Source of the DNA: an uncultured Flavobacteriales bacterium
GTDB lineage: Bacteria > Bacteroidota > Bacteroidia > Flavobacteriales > Crocinitomicaceae
Direction of reading: 5' to 3'
Length of the DNA: 64,000 nucleotides
NCBI GenBank assembly: GCA_946480085.1
Contig: CAMLHZ010000008.1
Coordinates: 105,820 to 169,819, forward strand
The position numbers and the translations under genes were made by a program. Shown piece after piece: positions 25,872 through 34,942 of the stretch; the first letter of the stretch is position 1, and each line of letters opens with the position of its first letter. The notes beneath the pieces were generated by a model, which searched no databases, was not told the origin of the DNA, and saw only the letters and a program-made list of their open reading frames with translations.

Positions 25872-25902
25872 CAAACCTATGAAAACTAAATGTTTACTAC
25901 AA
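25872..25902 (-). promoter_or_regulatory. Promoter of the lectin-domain gene
   Basis: On the minus strand TTG (25902-25900) and TAGGTTTG (25879-25872) are 20 bases apart, matching the Bacteroidota -33/-7 pattern. The start codon is 19 bases downstream. Confidence 0.55.
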
Positions 25903-26074
25903 CAATTTAGTAAAGATTTAGTAAATTAATTTAGTACATTATTGAGTGCTCTTGGTAAAACGATTTAGTCTCTTATTGTTTAAAAGACGGTTTTGATTGA
26001 ATAAAACTTCTTTTTGATCGAATATTACATTATTTGAATCTAAGCGATAGTTGAAGTCCTAAGTAAATTATTTA

Positions 26075-26112
26075 ACAAAAAAGCCCCGATTCCGTGTGAA
26101 GAAATCAGGGCT
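26075..26112 (-). terminator. Intrinsic terminator after argS
   Basis: AGCCCTGATT pairs with AATCGGGGCT on the minus strand (one mismatch), followed by a run of eight T's. Confidence 0.85.
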
Positions 26113-26131
26113 GTAAATATTCAGAATTCGG

Positions 26132-28024
26132 TTACATCTTACGCGGCGAATCTACTCCAATCAACTTCAATGACGAAGCGATTGTTCGAACCGTTACTTC
26201 GCTTAAAATCAAACGTGCATTCTTCAAATCTTGGTTCTCCTCCTGAAGAATCATTACGTTTTGATAGAAATGATTGTAAGCCTTTACCAATTCGTAAGAA
26301 TAGTTGGCTACAACTGAAGGCGAGTGTGTCTTTGCAGCTTCAGCAATGATTTCCGGATACTCCAGAATTAGTTTTAGGATGTCTTTTTCAAGGTCGCTGA
26401 AAACCGCATTTTCTGATGTAGAATAAGTTCCTGCTTTAGCCAATAAACTGCAAATACGTGCATGTGTGTATTGTATAAACGGACCCGTGTGACCATTCAA
26501 CTCAATAGATTCTTCCGGATTGAAAAGCATTCGCTTTTTTGGATCAACTTTAAGAAGGTAGTATTTCAATCCACCCATTCCAATTTGCTCGAATAACTTA
26601 TTGCGTTCCGCTTCCGACATCTCTTCGATTTGCCCGCGCTCTTGTGTAATTGCTTTAGCGCTCTGAACAACTTCTTCCATTAATTCATCGGCATCAACTA
26701 CAGTTCCTTCACGACTTTTCATTTTCCCTGAAGGTAAATCTACCATTCCGTAAGAAAGGTGGTAACACGAGTCAGCCCAGTCGTAACCAAGTTTTTTCAG
26801 AATCAGGAACAAAACCTGGAAATGGTATTCCTGCTCGTTTCCAACGGTATAAATAATTCCGCTTAAGTCCGGATAATCACGTTTACGATCTACTGCGGTT
26901 CCAACGTCCTGTGTCATGTACACCGAAGTTCCATCAGAGCGTAACAATAATTTATGGTCTAGCCCTTCGCCGGTAAGATCGATCCAAACAGAACCATCTT
27001 CTTTTTGGTAGAAAACGCCTTTTTCAAGCCCTTCGTTCACTAAATCTTTTCCTAGAACGTATGTTTCTGATTCGTAATAATCGCGATCAAAATCAACGCC
27101 CATGCGCTTGTATGTAGTGTTGAATCCTTCGTACACCCAGCCGTTCATTGTTGTCCACAACAAATAAATTTCAGGATCACGACCTTCCCAACGCACCAAC
27201 ATATTTTTAGCTTCGCGAAGAATGTCAGTTTCGTTTTTCGCCAGATCCTTGATCTTATCGTTAATCGCAGAAACAGCTTTTTCGTCTTTGCCTACTTTCG
27301 CATTTTCGAATTCCAGAAATTTCTCCTGAACAGCTTCACTGAATCCATCAAATTCACCGCTTTCCCACAATGCTATGATTTGCTTTGCTTCAGCATTGAA
27401 CTGCTTATCGAATTCCACGTAGTATTTTCCAACCAGTTTGTCGCCTTTCATTCCTGTGTTTGCAGGAGTTTCGCGCTCACCTTTTTCGTTTAACGGAGAA
27501 TACTTTTGCCATGCCAGCATGCTTTTACAAATGTGAATACCACGATCGTTCACAATTTGCGTTTTGATGACTTTATGTCCGTAAGCTTTTAAAATTTCAG
27601 CCACAGAAAATCCAAGGAACACGTTTCGTAAATGTCCAAGATGCAAAGGCTTATTGGTGTTTGGTGAAGCGTATTCCACCATAATTGTGGGCTTCGAATT
27701 TTCTACTGCGAACCCAAAATTCTTACTATTGTAAACTTCGTTTAAAGCTCCAGCCCAATAAGCTTCAGGATAACATAGATTTAAGAAACCACCAACAATT
27801 GTAAAGCTGCTAATCACTCCTTTTGAAAGCAAATGCTCTCCGATTTCCTTTCCAATTTCATCTGGTTTCTTTCCTAAAAGTTTCAGGAATGGAAAAAGAA
27901 CAAGCGTTTTATCCGCATTAAATTCTTTTTTGGTTTTTTGAAATGTAAAAGTCAACTGCTCAAGATTCACCCCGAAAATAGAGTTGAAGCTATTTTGCAA
28001 TTCCTTTTCTATAATATGTTCCAT
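26132..28024 (-). CDS. argS: Arginyl-tRNA synthetase
   Basis: Class I synthetase that charges tRNA-Arg. About 630 residues, slightly longer than E. coli ArgS, as is usual in Bacteroidota. The HIGH motif appears as PLHLGHLRNVFLG after VEYASPNTNK. The catalytic loop reads SGKMKSREGTVVDADEL in place of the classical KMSKS, which is normal for ArgS. A C-terminal anticodon-binding DALR domain has YTHARICSLLAKAG and SYELVKAYNHFYQ. I choose ATG 28024 (MEHIIEKELQNSF); an in-frame start at 28042 adds six residues with nothing to support it. The arginase-family gene lies just upstream on the same strand. Confidence 0.96.
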   Translation of the reverse strand: MEHIIEKELQNSFNSIFGVNLEQLTFTFQKTKKEFNADKTLVLFPFLKLLGKKPDEIGKEIGEHLLSKGVISSFTIVGGFLNLCYPEAYWAGALNEVYNSKNFGFAVENSKPTIMVEYASPNTNKPLHLGHLRNVFLGFSVAEILKAYGHKVIKTQIVNDRGIHICKSMLAWQKYSPLNEKGERETPANTGMKGDKLVGKYYVEFDKQFNAEAKQIIALWESGEFDGFSEAVQEKFLEFENAKVGKDEKAVSAINDKIKDLAKNETDILREAKNMLVRWEGRDPEIYLLWTTMNGWVYEGFNTTYKRMGVDFDRDYYESETYVLGKDLVNEGLEKGVFYQKEDGSVWIDLTGEGLDHKLLLRSDGTSVYMTQDVGTAVDRKRDYPDLSGIIYTVGNEQEYHFQVLFLILKKLGYDWADSCYHLSYGMVDLPSGKMKSREGTVVDADELMEEVVQSAKAITQERGQIEEMSEAERNKLFEQIGMGGLKYYLLKVDPKKRMLFNPEESIELNGHTGPFIQYTHARICSLLAKAGTYSTSENAVFSDLEKDILKLILEYPEIIAEAAKTHSPSVVANYSYELVKAYNHFYQNVMILQEENQDLKNARLILSEVTVRTIASSLKLIGVDSPRKM

Positions 28025-28120
28025 TTTTATAAGAGGGTTCAAATGGTTTAAAAAGCTTCAAATAGTTCAATTTATATTAGATATTGAACCTTTGATCTTC
28101 TGAACTCTTTGAACAATTTT

Positions 28121-29065
28121 TTACTTCGTTATCACTGACGAGAGAATGTCAAAAGCAATCTCCGCCATTTTGTTTTTCTTGTTGTCTAAACATGGATTGA
28201 CTTCAACCAATTCCATACAAACAACTTTTTCATTTTTCATTAGAATGGTCAGTAATTCCTTTGCTTCATCAGGCGAAAGTCCATTACCAACCGGAGTTCC
28301 TGTTCCATATGAGCTCAATTCAGGGTCCATGGAGTCAACATCGAAAGAAATATAGATCATATCACAGTTTTCCAGTTGTTCCTCAACCGCTTTTGCTATG
28401 GCTGGAACTCCCAACTGCCTGACTTTTTCAACCGTATGATTGGTGATGTTCAATTCCTCCATCAAACCAACTTCTTCTTTTTCACAATCACGAACGGCAA
28501 TGTAAACCAAATCTGTTGGCAATACCATTGGCGTTACACCTGCACTTTTTTGAAAAGCATCCCAGAATTCTGCCGTTTCACCAATAACGTTGTTGTGTTG
28601 GTACGACAAATTATTGTTGTTCAATGAAATAGACAACGGCATTCCGTGAATGTTTCCTGACGGTGTAGTGTATGGTGAATGAATATCTGCATGAGCATCG
28701 ATCCAGATTACCCCCAATCGTTTGTTCGGAAATGAACTCTTGATTCCGGCAATTGTTCCAGCTGCGGAACCATGATCACCAGCAATAACAACGGGGAAAG
28801 CTTCGTCTGCTAAAGTGCGTGAAACTTCTTCTTTAATTCCGTAAAATACCTTAGCGTAACCATCAATGCGCTTCGCAAAATCGAAAGTGGTTGGTTTGTC
28901 TAAAAAGCCATTTGCAACGGTAATTGTTGTCATTTCGAAATCGCCAAAATAAGTGCTTTGTTGATTGCGTGCTGCACTGAAAATTGCATCGGGACCACAA
29001 GAAGAACCTCTTGTGCCAGCAGTAATTTCAGAAGGATTGATGATGTATTTGTAGTTTCGACTCAT
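28121..29065 (-). CDS. Arginase family enzyme
   Basis: A ureohydrolase of about 314 residues with the binuclear manganese site: GDHGSAAGT (His), WIDAHADIHSP (Asp-His-Asp) and ISFDVDSMDPE (Asp-Asp). This family includes arginase, agmatinase and formimidoylglutamase. The active-site pattern fits true arginase best, giving ornithine and urea from arginine, but specificity is not certain. I choose ATG 29065 (MSRNYKYIINPSEI) because a strong promoter -7 box overlaps the longer TTG start at 29083. It lies upstream of argS with a 96-base gap rich in a TTCAAA repeat. Confidence 0.88.
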   Translation of the reverse strand: MSRNYKYIINPSEITAGTRGSSCGPDAIFSAARNQQSTYFGDFEMTTITVANGFLDKPTTFDFAKRIDGYAKVFYGIKEEVSRTLADEAFPVVIAGDHGSAAGTIAGIKSSFPNKRLGVIWIDAHADIHSPYTTPSGNIHGMPLSISLNNNNLSYQHNNVIGETAEFWDAFQKSAGVTPMVLPTDLVYIAVRDCEKEEVGLMEELNITNHTVEKVRQLGVPAIAKAVEEQLENCDMIYISFDVDSMDPELSSYGTGTPVGNGLSPDEAKELLTILMKNEKVVCMELVEVNPCLDNKKNKMAEIAFDILSSVITK

Positions 29066-29080
29066 AAAAAGAATTCGCTG

Positions 29081-29112
29081 CAAAGTTAATCACGATACTT
29101 GGAGTTAACAAA
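29081..29112 (-). promoter_or_regulatory. Promoter of the arginase gene
   Basis: On the minus strand TTTG (29112-29109) and TAACTTTG (29088-29081) are separated by 20 bases, the consensus spacing. It rules out the longer TTG start. Confidence 0.65.
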
Positions 29113-29185
29113 TGTGGCTGTTTGGCTTTTGTAACTGTATGGAAATCTAAACGTATCTTTAACCACTGAATTTTAGGATATTGTT

Positions 29186-29863
29186 ATGAGATTTTTATAT
29201 GCTATTCCATTCGTGTTAAGCTTTTTCGTGCTTTTTTCGTGCGGTGAACCGAAGGCTGAGGAAGGACAAATTGTATATGCCGTGGAGTACCCGGAAGCGA
29301 AAGACAATTTTGTTTTGTACAGTATTTTGCCACGTGAAATGGTGTTGACCTTTAAAAATGGTAAGTTGAAAACCGAGATAAAACGAGCAAATTTCCAGAA
29401 TTCTATGCTGGTAGATTGTAACGCGAAGAAAGTCTCTGCTTATTATAAATATTCTAAGGATGCGTTCAATGTTGATCTTTCGTCAGCGGATGTAAATAAG
29501 ATGATGATTGATCCTTCTGAGTATAAGATTGTATTCAAGGATGAAGAAAAGGAAATACTTGGGTTAACTGCAAAAAAAGCGGTTGCAACAAGTAAATCCA
29601 ATCCGAAGGATGTGATTGAAATTTGGTATACGGAAGAAATTGGATTGGAAAATTCAAATTGGTTTCACCCGTTTCATGAAGTTCCTGGAGTGTTGTTAGA
29701 ATATTCCATTGACCGTTACGGTACACGAATGGAATTTAAAGCAACAAGCTTTGACAAGAAAAAAGTAAGTGATTCAGATTTGAAACTTTCAGCAAGTGGA
29801 AATATGAAAGCTTATAGCGAATACAACTTAAAATTAAACGAACTGTTTAAACCTTTTGAATAA
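29186..29863 (+). CDS. DUF4412-like lipoprotein
   Basis: A 225-residue lipoprotein: signal RFLYAIPFVLSFFVLFSC with the lipid Cys followed by GEPKAEEGQIVYAVEYPE. The mature domain is beta-rich and resembles DUF4412/GLPGLI-type lipoproteins (EILGLTAKKAVATSKSNPKDVIEIWYTEEI, VPGVLLEYSIDRYGTRMEF). Function is unknown. The stop codon shares one base with the next start, so the two related proteins are translated together. Confidence 0.75.
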   Translation: MRFLYAIPFVLSFFVLFSCGEPKAEEGQIVYAVEYPEAKDNFVLYSILPREMVLTFKNGKLKTEIKRANFQNSMLVDCNAKKVSAYYKYSKDAFNVDLSSADVNKMMIDPSEYKIVFKDEEKEILGLTAKKAVATSKSNPKDVIEIWYTEEIGLENSNWFHPFHEVPGVLLEYSIDRYGTRMEFKATSFDKKKVSDSDLKLSASGNMKAYSEYNLKLNELFKPFE

Positions 29864-30513
29864 TGAGATTTTTGATCCTGTTTTCCCTTATCATTTCCAC
29901 AACAACCATTTTTGCTCAAAAACCGTTTTATGGGACTTTGAAGTACCAGGCAACAATAATGGTTCCAGACACAAATGTGGTATACAAACAATGGAACATA
30001 ACCATTTCAACAAACGATACGGTTGTTCGTACAGAAACGGAAACAGAAATGTTTGGTAATCAGGTTTACATTCGAAATATGGCTTTGAATAGGGCTTACT
30101 TACTGATCAACATGACCGGAACAGGTTACGCCATTCAAAATGACCTTTCTAAAAAAGATACAGCTAATGTGGAGAATCAGTACGTCATTAAAAAAGTGAA
30201 GGGTAAAAAGACAATTGCAGGTTATAAATGTCAGAAATACCATATTGTTGATAAAGGTGATGAAACAGGTGCTGGCTACGATTGTTATTTCACAAAGAAG
30301 ATCAGTTCAAAGTATCTGGAGGTATACAAACAAATCCCATATTTGGCAGCTGATTACTTTATTCCATCAACCGAAGGGATGATTCATTACGAATTAAAAG
30401 AAGTGAAATTGGAAACGGTGAGTCGAGACATGTTTGGTATTCCATCTGACTACAAACGCATCTCTTTTGATGAGTTCATGAATATGTTTATTTCCGGAGA
30501 AGAAGGAAACTAA
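29863..30513 (+). CDS. DUF4412-like secreted protein
   Basis: A 216-residue exported protein with signal peptide RFLILFSLIISTTTIFAQ. The mature part has FYGTLKYQATIMVPDTN, then KKTIAGYKCQKYHIVDKG and TEGMIHYELKEVKLE, the same layout as the preceding lipoprotein (a GTLKY-like first strand, an 'AGYKCQKY' middle motif). The two look like distant paralogues. Two cysteines (in YKCQKY and GYDCYFTKK) may be paired. The role is unknown; the tight overlap points to a shared function. Confidence 0.72.
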   Translation: MRFLILFSLIISTTTIFAQKPFYGTLKYQATIMVPDTNVVYKQWNITISTNDTVVRTETETEMFGNQVYIRNMALNRAYLLINMTGTGYAIQNDLSKKDTANVENQYVIKKVKGKKTIAGYKCQKYHIVDKGDETGAGYDCYFTKKISSKYLEVYKQIPYLAADYFIPSTEGMIHYELKEVKLETVSRDMFGIPSDYKRISFDEFMNMFISGEEGN

Positions 30514-30593
30514 CACCCCTCTGTTTATACTTAACTTTCTTTGGCTTCACCCGTGTGCATATCTGACCTAACTTCGCTAGGTTACGCGTAAAT

Positions 30594-33215
30594 ATGGCAT
30601 TAGAAAACGAATTTCGTCCAAAAGAAGAACCTGTAGAAGAAAAGTCTACCAAGAAAGTGCGTTATACCACTGGCGATGTTGAAGATGAGCCTGCTGGTAA
30701 GTCGACAAAAAGCACTGCTGCAAAAAAAGCAAAGGTGGATGCCGTTCCCTTAAAAGGTTTGGCTGCTCGTTTTGACAAAAAACGGACAAAGACAATTGTC
30801 GGGATTTTATTGGTGCTCTTTTCGTTCTTCGCATTCCTTTCTTGCGCATCTTACTTTTTTACCTGGCAAGCCGATCAGGACCGCGTTTTAAACAAGACTT
30901 TATTTGCCTTTCTTTTTGATGAAAATCCAGAGCCCGTTGAAAACTGGTTAGGGAAATTTGGGGCATGGATGTCGCATTTATTCATGTACCGTTGGTTCGG
31001 AATTTCTTCGTTTGCGATTTCTTTCTGTGTATTCCTTATCGGATTCAGATGGATGTGGAACATTCGTCTTTTACCGATTAAACGTTCGATTGCGGTTTCA
31101 TCTTTGTTCATGGTGTGGACATCAATTTTCTTCGCTTACCTCGTTCCTCAAATTGAATATTTGGGTGGAACATTCGGATTCACAATTGTAAATTGGTTAA
31201 AACTTTCCGTTGGAAGTTTTGGAGCATTTTTGGTGATTGTGGGGTTGTTATGGATCTCACTTGTTGTTCTTTTTAATGCCGATATTTCTTCATGGTTCCG
31301 CAAAATGAAAGCTGGTGCAGAGGAATCGGAAGAGGAAGAAGTTGTTGCTACGGAAACTGTTGGTGATATTCGAATAGTGAATACCATTAAGGATGAAGAA
31401 ATTCTACAAGACGAAGAATCGGCAATTATCAGCTTTGATGAAGATGATATTTCTGACGAAGAAGAACTTGAAGATGATGGATACATTTCGGATGACGAAG
31501 AAGATAGTTTTGTTGTCATTCATCAGGAAGTAGAAAAGCAACCAACAACAGATTTAGATATTTCAATTCCGCCAGTTGTTCCTGTGACAGGTGTTCCTGA
31601 TTTAGATCTGGATGGATTTGAAGAAGGTGATTTTGCTGTTTCTATAGCCCAGCCTGAAACTGAGCTATCAGAAGATCAAATGAGTTCACTGCAAAAGGAA
31701 TATGGTGATTATGATCCAACATTGGATTTGTCAGGTTATGTTTTGCCTCCTGTTGATTTGTTGAAAGAATACGGCTCAGGTCAGGTGAACATCAACAAGC
31801 AGGAACTTGAAGAAAATAAGAACAAAATTGTTGAAACCCTTTCTCATTATAAGATAGACATAGCGAAAATCAAAGCTACGGTTGGTCCAACAGTTACGTT
31901 ATACGAAATTGTGCCAGCTCCGGGAGTTCGTATTTCCAAGATCAAGAACTTGGAAGACGATATTGCCTTGAGTTTATCCGCTCTTGGAATTCGTATTATT
32001 GCGCCAATTCCTGGTAAAGGTACCATTGGTATTGAGGTTCCGAATAGTAAGCCTGATATGGTTTCCATGCGTTCGTTAATCGCTTCTGAGAAATTCCAGA
32101 ATTCAGATTTTGACCTTCCAATTGTGATGGGGAAAACGATCACGAACGAGACATTTACATTCGACCTTACAAAAGCACCACACTTGTTAGTTGCCGGTTC
32201 TACCGGACAAGGTAAGTCTGTTGGTTTGAATGCGATTCTTGTATCAATGTTATACAAGAAGCATCCGGCACAAGTGAAATTCGTTCTTATTGACCCGAAA
32301 AAGGTGGAGTTAACGCTTTATAATCGAATTGAACGACATTTCTTAGCGAAACTTCCGGGTGAAGAAGACGCAATTATTACAGATACCTCGAAAGTAGTAA
32401 ACACCTTGAATTCGCTTTGTATTGAAATGGACAATCGTTACGAGTTGCTGAAAGAAGCTCAGGTTCGCACTATTAAGGAATACAATACCAAATTCATTGC
32501 AAGAAAACTGAATCCTGAAAAAGGTCACCGTTATTTGCCATACATCGTTGTTTTGATTGATGAGTTCGCCGATTTGATCATGACTGCAGGAAAAGAGGTA
32601 GAGCATCCTATTGCACGTATTGCTCAACTTGCCCGCGCCATAGGAATTCACTTGATTGTTGCAACTCAGCGTCCATCTGTAAACGTAATTACAGGTATGA
32701 TCAAGGCCAACTTCCCGGCTCGTATTGCATTCCGTGTTCAGTCTAAGATCGACTCCAGAACCATTCTCGATGCTTCAGGCGCAGATCAGTTGATTGGTCG
32801 TGGAGATATGTTGATCTCTCTTGGTTCAGACATGGTTCGTGTTCAATGTGGTTTTGCCGATACGCCTGAGGTTGATGATATATGTAAATTCATTGGAGAG
32901 CAGCGTGCATATCCTGAAGCTTTATTGTTGCCGGAATACGTTGGTGCTGATGGTGGTGAAGGAAATGATATTGATCTGGACGATATTGATGCTTTGTTTG
33001 CTGATGCAGCACGTTTAGTGGTTATTCACAATCAAGGTTCAGCGTCTCTTCTTCAACGAAAGCTGAAGCTGGGTTATAATCGTGCAGGACGAATTGTGGA
33101 TCAGTTGGAAGGTTATGGAATTATCGGTCCGTTCCAGGGTTCTAAAGCTCGAGAAGTTTTGTTCGGCGACATAGAAGCGCTTGAAGAATTCCTTTCCGCT
33201 AAAGGGTTAAAATAA
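30594..33215 (+). CDS. ftsK: DNA translocase FtsK
   Basis: An 873-residue FtsK/SpoIIIE ATPase that pumps DNA at the division septum so that the chromosome terminus is cleared. A basic cytoplasmic start is followed by about four membrane segments (62-220), then a very acidic linker (about 240-330). The motor domain follows: Walker A GSTGQGKSVG at about 534-543, Walker B VVLIDEFADLI, and QRPSVNVITGMIKANFPARI. A C-terminal gamma winged helix (LLQRKLKLGYNRAGRIVDQLE) reads KOPS-type sequences. Length is normal for the Bacteroidota form, which lacks the long Pro/Gln linker of E. coli. Confidence 0.97.
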   Translation: MALENEFRPKEEPVEEKSTKKVRYTTGDVEDEPAGKSTKSTAAKKAKVDAVPLKGLAARFDKKRTKTIVGILLVLFSFFAFLSCASYFFTWQADQDRVLNKTLFAFLFDENPEPVENWLGKFGAWMSHLFMYRWFGISSFAISFCVFLIGFRWMWNIRLLPIKRSIAVSSLFMVWTSIFFAYLVPQIEYLGGTFGFTIVNWLKLSVGSFGAFLVIVGLLWISLVVLFNADISSWFRKMKAGAEESEEEEVVATETVGDIRIVNTIKDEEILQDEESAIISFDEDDISDEEELEDDGYISDDEEDSFVVIHQEVEKQPTTDLDISIPPVVPVTGVPDLDLDGFEEGDFAVSIAQPETELSEDQMSSLQKEYGDYDPTLDLSGYVLPPVDLLKEYGSGQVNINKQELEENKNKIVETLSHYKIDIAKIKATVGPTVTLYEIVPAPGVRISKIKNLEDDIALSLSALGIRIIAPIPGKGTIGIEVPNSKPDMVSMRSLIASEKFQNSDFDLPIVMGKTITNETFTFDLTKAPHLLVAGSTGQGKSVGLNAILVSMLYKKHPAQVKFVLIDPKKVELTLYNRIERHFLAKLPGEEDAIITDTSKVVNTLNSLCIEMDNRYELLKEAQVRTIKEYNTKFIARKLNPEKGHRYLPYIVVLIDEFADLIMTAGKEVEHPIARIAQLARAIGIHLIVATQRPSVNVITGMIKANFPARIAFRVQSKIDSRTILDASGADQLIGRGDMLISLGSDMVRVQCGFADTPEVDDICKFIGEQRAYPEALLLPEYVGADGGEGNDIDLDDIDALFADAARLVVIHNQGSASLLQRKLKLGYNRAGRIVDQLEGYGIIGPFQGSKAREVLFGDIEALEEFLSAKGLK

Positions 33216-33349
33216 TCCGATATCGATTTTTCTCTGGTAGAAGTTATTGTCTTTCACTTGTTTAAATCAAGGTAAACGTTAATAGTTGAAAAAAATATCT
33301 GGAAATTATGGCACAATTTCTGATATTTGCACCGAAAATTATAAGAGAT

Positions 33350-33988
33350 ATGAAAAACATTTTGCTCGCTTTGGTTCTGATCGTGTCAGGTTACTCAGTA
33401 GCACAAGACGCTAAGGCAAAAGGAATTTTAGACAAAGTTTCTGCTAAGATCAAAGCAAACAAGACGTTCTATGTTGAGTTCAGCGCTACTATCAAGAATG
33501 CTGCAAACGGAACGAGTTCAACTGTAACTGGTAAAGGTTGGGTTAAAGGAGAGAAATTCTCAGCTACTTACGGCGAAAACACAATCATTTCAAACGGTAC
33601 GTCAACTTGGACTGTTGTTAAGAAAGAGAAAACAGTTTATCAAACTGCTGCAGACGACGATGATGAAGAGTCAATGAACCCTAAGAAATTGATGACACTT
33701 TGGGAATCTGGTTTCACGAATAAATACGATAAAGAAGAAACATTGAACGGTGAGAAAGTTCATGTAATTCACCTTTACCCGAAAAATGCAAAAACAGCAA
33801 ATTACCATACAATTACTGTTTACATCGCAAAAGATGATAACGAATTGAAGAAAGCGGTAATGAAAGCGAAAGATGGAACTGTAATGACATACACACTTAC
33901 AAAATTCACTTCTAATCCAACAGTTGAAGATTCGAAGTTTGTATTCGATATGAGTAAATATCCAGGTTACAAGAAAGTAAACGGATAA
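33350..33988 (+). CDS. LolA-like outer-membrane lipoprotein carrier, copy 1
   Basis: A 212-residue periplasmic protein of the LolA type, which carries lipoproteins from the inner membrane LolCDE transporter towards the outer membrane. Signal peptide MKNILLALVLIVSGYSVA, then ILDKVSAKIKANKTFYVEFS, a GKGWVKGEKFSATYG strand, and LKKAVMKAKDGTVMTYTLTKF, which fits the family. I choose ATG 33350; the longer frame from 33308 adds a non-signal stretch before the signal peptide. It follows ftsK, a common Bacteroidota arrangement, and is closely related to the gene at 34138. It ends in its own terminator. Confidence 0.88.
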   Translation: MKNILLALVLIVSGYSVAQDAKAKGILDKVSAKIKANKTFYVEFSATIKNAANGTSSTVTGKGWVKGEKFSATYGENTIISNGTSTWTVVKKEKTVYQTAADDDDEESMNPKKLMTLWESGFTNKYDKEETLNGEKVHVIHLYPKNAKTANYHTITVYIAKDDNELKKAVMKAKDGTVMTYTLTKFTSNPTVEDSKFVFDMSKYPGYKKVNG

Positions 33989-34009
33989 TTTCAAAAGACT
34001 TTATATGTG

Positions 34010-34040
34010 AAAGGCTATTCGAAAGAGTAGCCTTTTTTTT
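34010..34040 (+). terminator. Terminator after LolA copy 1
   Basis: AAAGGCTATTC (34010-34020), loop GAAA, GAGTAGCCTTT (34025-34035), then T's. It is homologous to the terminator after copy 2. Confidence 0.88.
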
Positions 34041-34050
34041 GTTTTGTACC

Positions 34051-34090
34051 ATTGAACTTTTGAACGATTTTGAACGATTTTGAACCTTTC
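34051..34090. repeat. Short tandem TTTTGAACGA repeat
   Basis: TGAAC(TTT/GAT/CTT) units occur four times in a row between the two lolA-like genes (TTGAACTTTTGAACGATTTT, then another unit and TGAACC). The same GTTCAAA/TTTGAAC word is repeated in the argS-arginase gap at about 28033-28115. Confidence 0.5.
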
Positions 34091-34137
34091 CTTTTCATGG
34101 CATAGTTTATGGTTGTAGCTTAAGAAAAAACATAGTC

Positions 34138-34776
34138 ATGAAAAGTATATTACTCGCTTTGGTTCTAATTGTATCAGGTTATTCAATTGCTCAAGACGCT
34201 AAAGCAAAAGGAATCTTAGATAAAGTTTCAGCAAAGATAAAGACGAACAAAACGTTTTACCTGGAGTTTAGCGCTTCAATCAAAAACGCGGCAAACGGAA
34301 CAAGCTCAACTGTTACGGGTAAAGGTTGGGTAAAAGGGGAGAAGTTCTCTGCAATTTACGGTGAAAACAGTATTATCTGTAACGGAACCAAAACCTGGTC
34401 GGTGATGAAAAAGTCGAAAGAAGTGGTTGAAACTGCTGCTGACGAGGACGATGAAGAATCAATGAATCCTAAAAGGTTGATGACGCTTTGGGAGAAAGGT
34501 TTCACGCACAAATATGATAAAGAGGAAACATTGAATGGAGAGAAGGTTCATGTGATTAATCTCTTTCCTAAAAATGCAAGAACTGCAAATTATCACACCA
34601 TTACCGTTTACATTTCTAAAAGTGGGAATGAATTGAAGAAGGCTGTAATGAAGGCGAAGGATGGAACTGTAATGACATATTCATTAACGAAGTTTACATC
34701 AAACCCTACGGTCGAAGATTCAAAATTTGTTTTCGACATGAGTAAATATCCGGGATATAAGTTGATAAAGGGTTAG
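34138..34776 (+). CDS. LolA-like outer-membrane lipoprotein carrier, copy 2
   Basis: A 212-residue paralogue of the preceding protein with the same length and no gaps when aligned by eye. Most differences are conservative, mainly in the centre (VVKKEKTVYQTAADDDDEE against VMKKSKEVVETAADEDDEE) and at the C-terminus (KKVNG against KLIKG). It has its own signal peptide MKSILLALVLIVSGYSIA. A recent tandem duplication is likely. The pair could differ in cargo or expression; nothing in the sequence settles which. Confidence 0.88.
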   Translation: MKSILLALVLIVSGYSIAQDAKAKGILDKVSAKIKTNKTFYLEFSASIKNAANGTSSTVTGKGWVKGEKFSAIYGENSIICNGTKTWSVMKKSKEVVETAADEDDEESMNPKRLMTLWEKGFTHKYDKEETLNGEKVHVINLFPKNARTANYHTITVYISKSGNELKKAVMKAKDGTVMTYSLTKFTSNPTVEDSKFVFDMSKYPGYKLIKG

Positions 34777-34796
34777 ATAGAAATAAAGACAAAAAG

Positions 34797-34832
34797 AAAG
34801 GGTTATTCAGAAGAGTAACCCTTTTATATTTT
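34797..34832 (+). terminator. Terminator after LolA copy 2
   Basis: AAAGGGTTATTC (34797-34808), loop AGAA, GAGTAACCCTTT (34813-34824), then T-rich. One pair longer than the copy 1 terminator and differing from it by a paired change. Confidence 0.85.
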
Positions 34833-34942
34833 TTTAAACCACAGAGAAAAAGAGAACAAGGAGTTTTAATCTCTGCGCTCTAATCCATCAAAAGCAGTGC
34901 TTTTTCTTCTTTGCGGTTAATATTTTAAAATTGTTCTTATTG

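Noticed and set aside
31148..31519. Serine-rich minus-strand ORF within ftsK
   Set aside because: It is the antisense of the acidic Glu/Asp linker, which reads as Ser-rich on the other strand.
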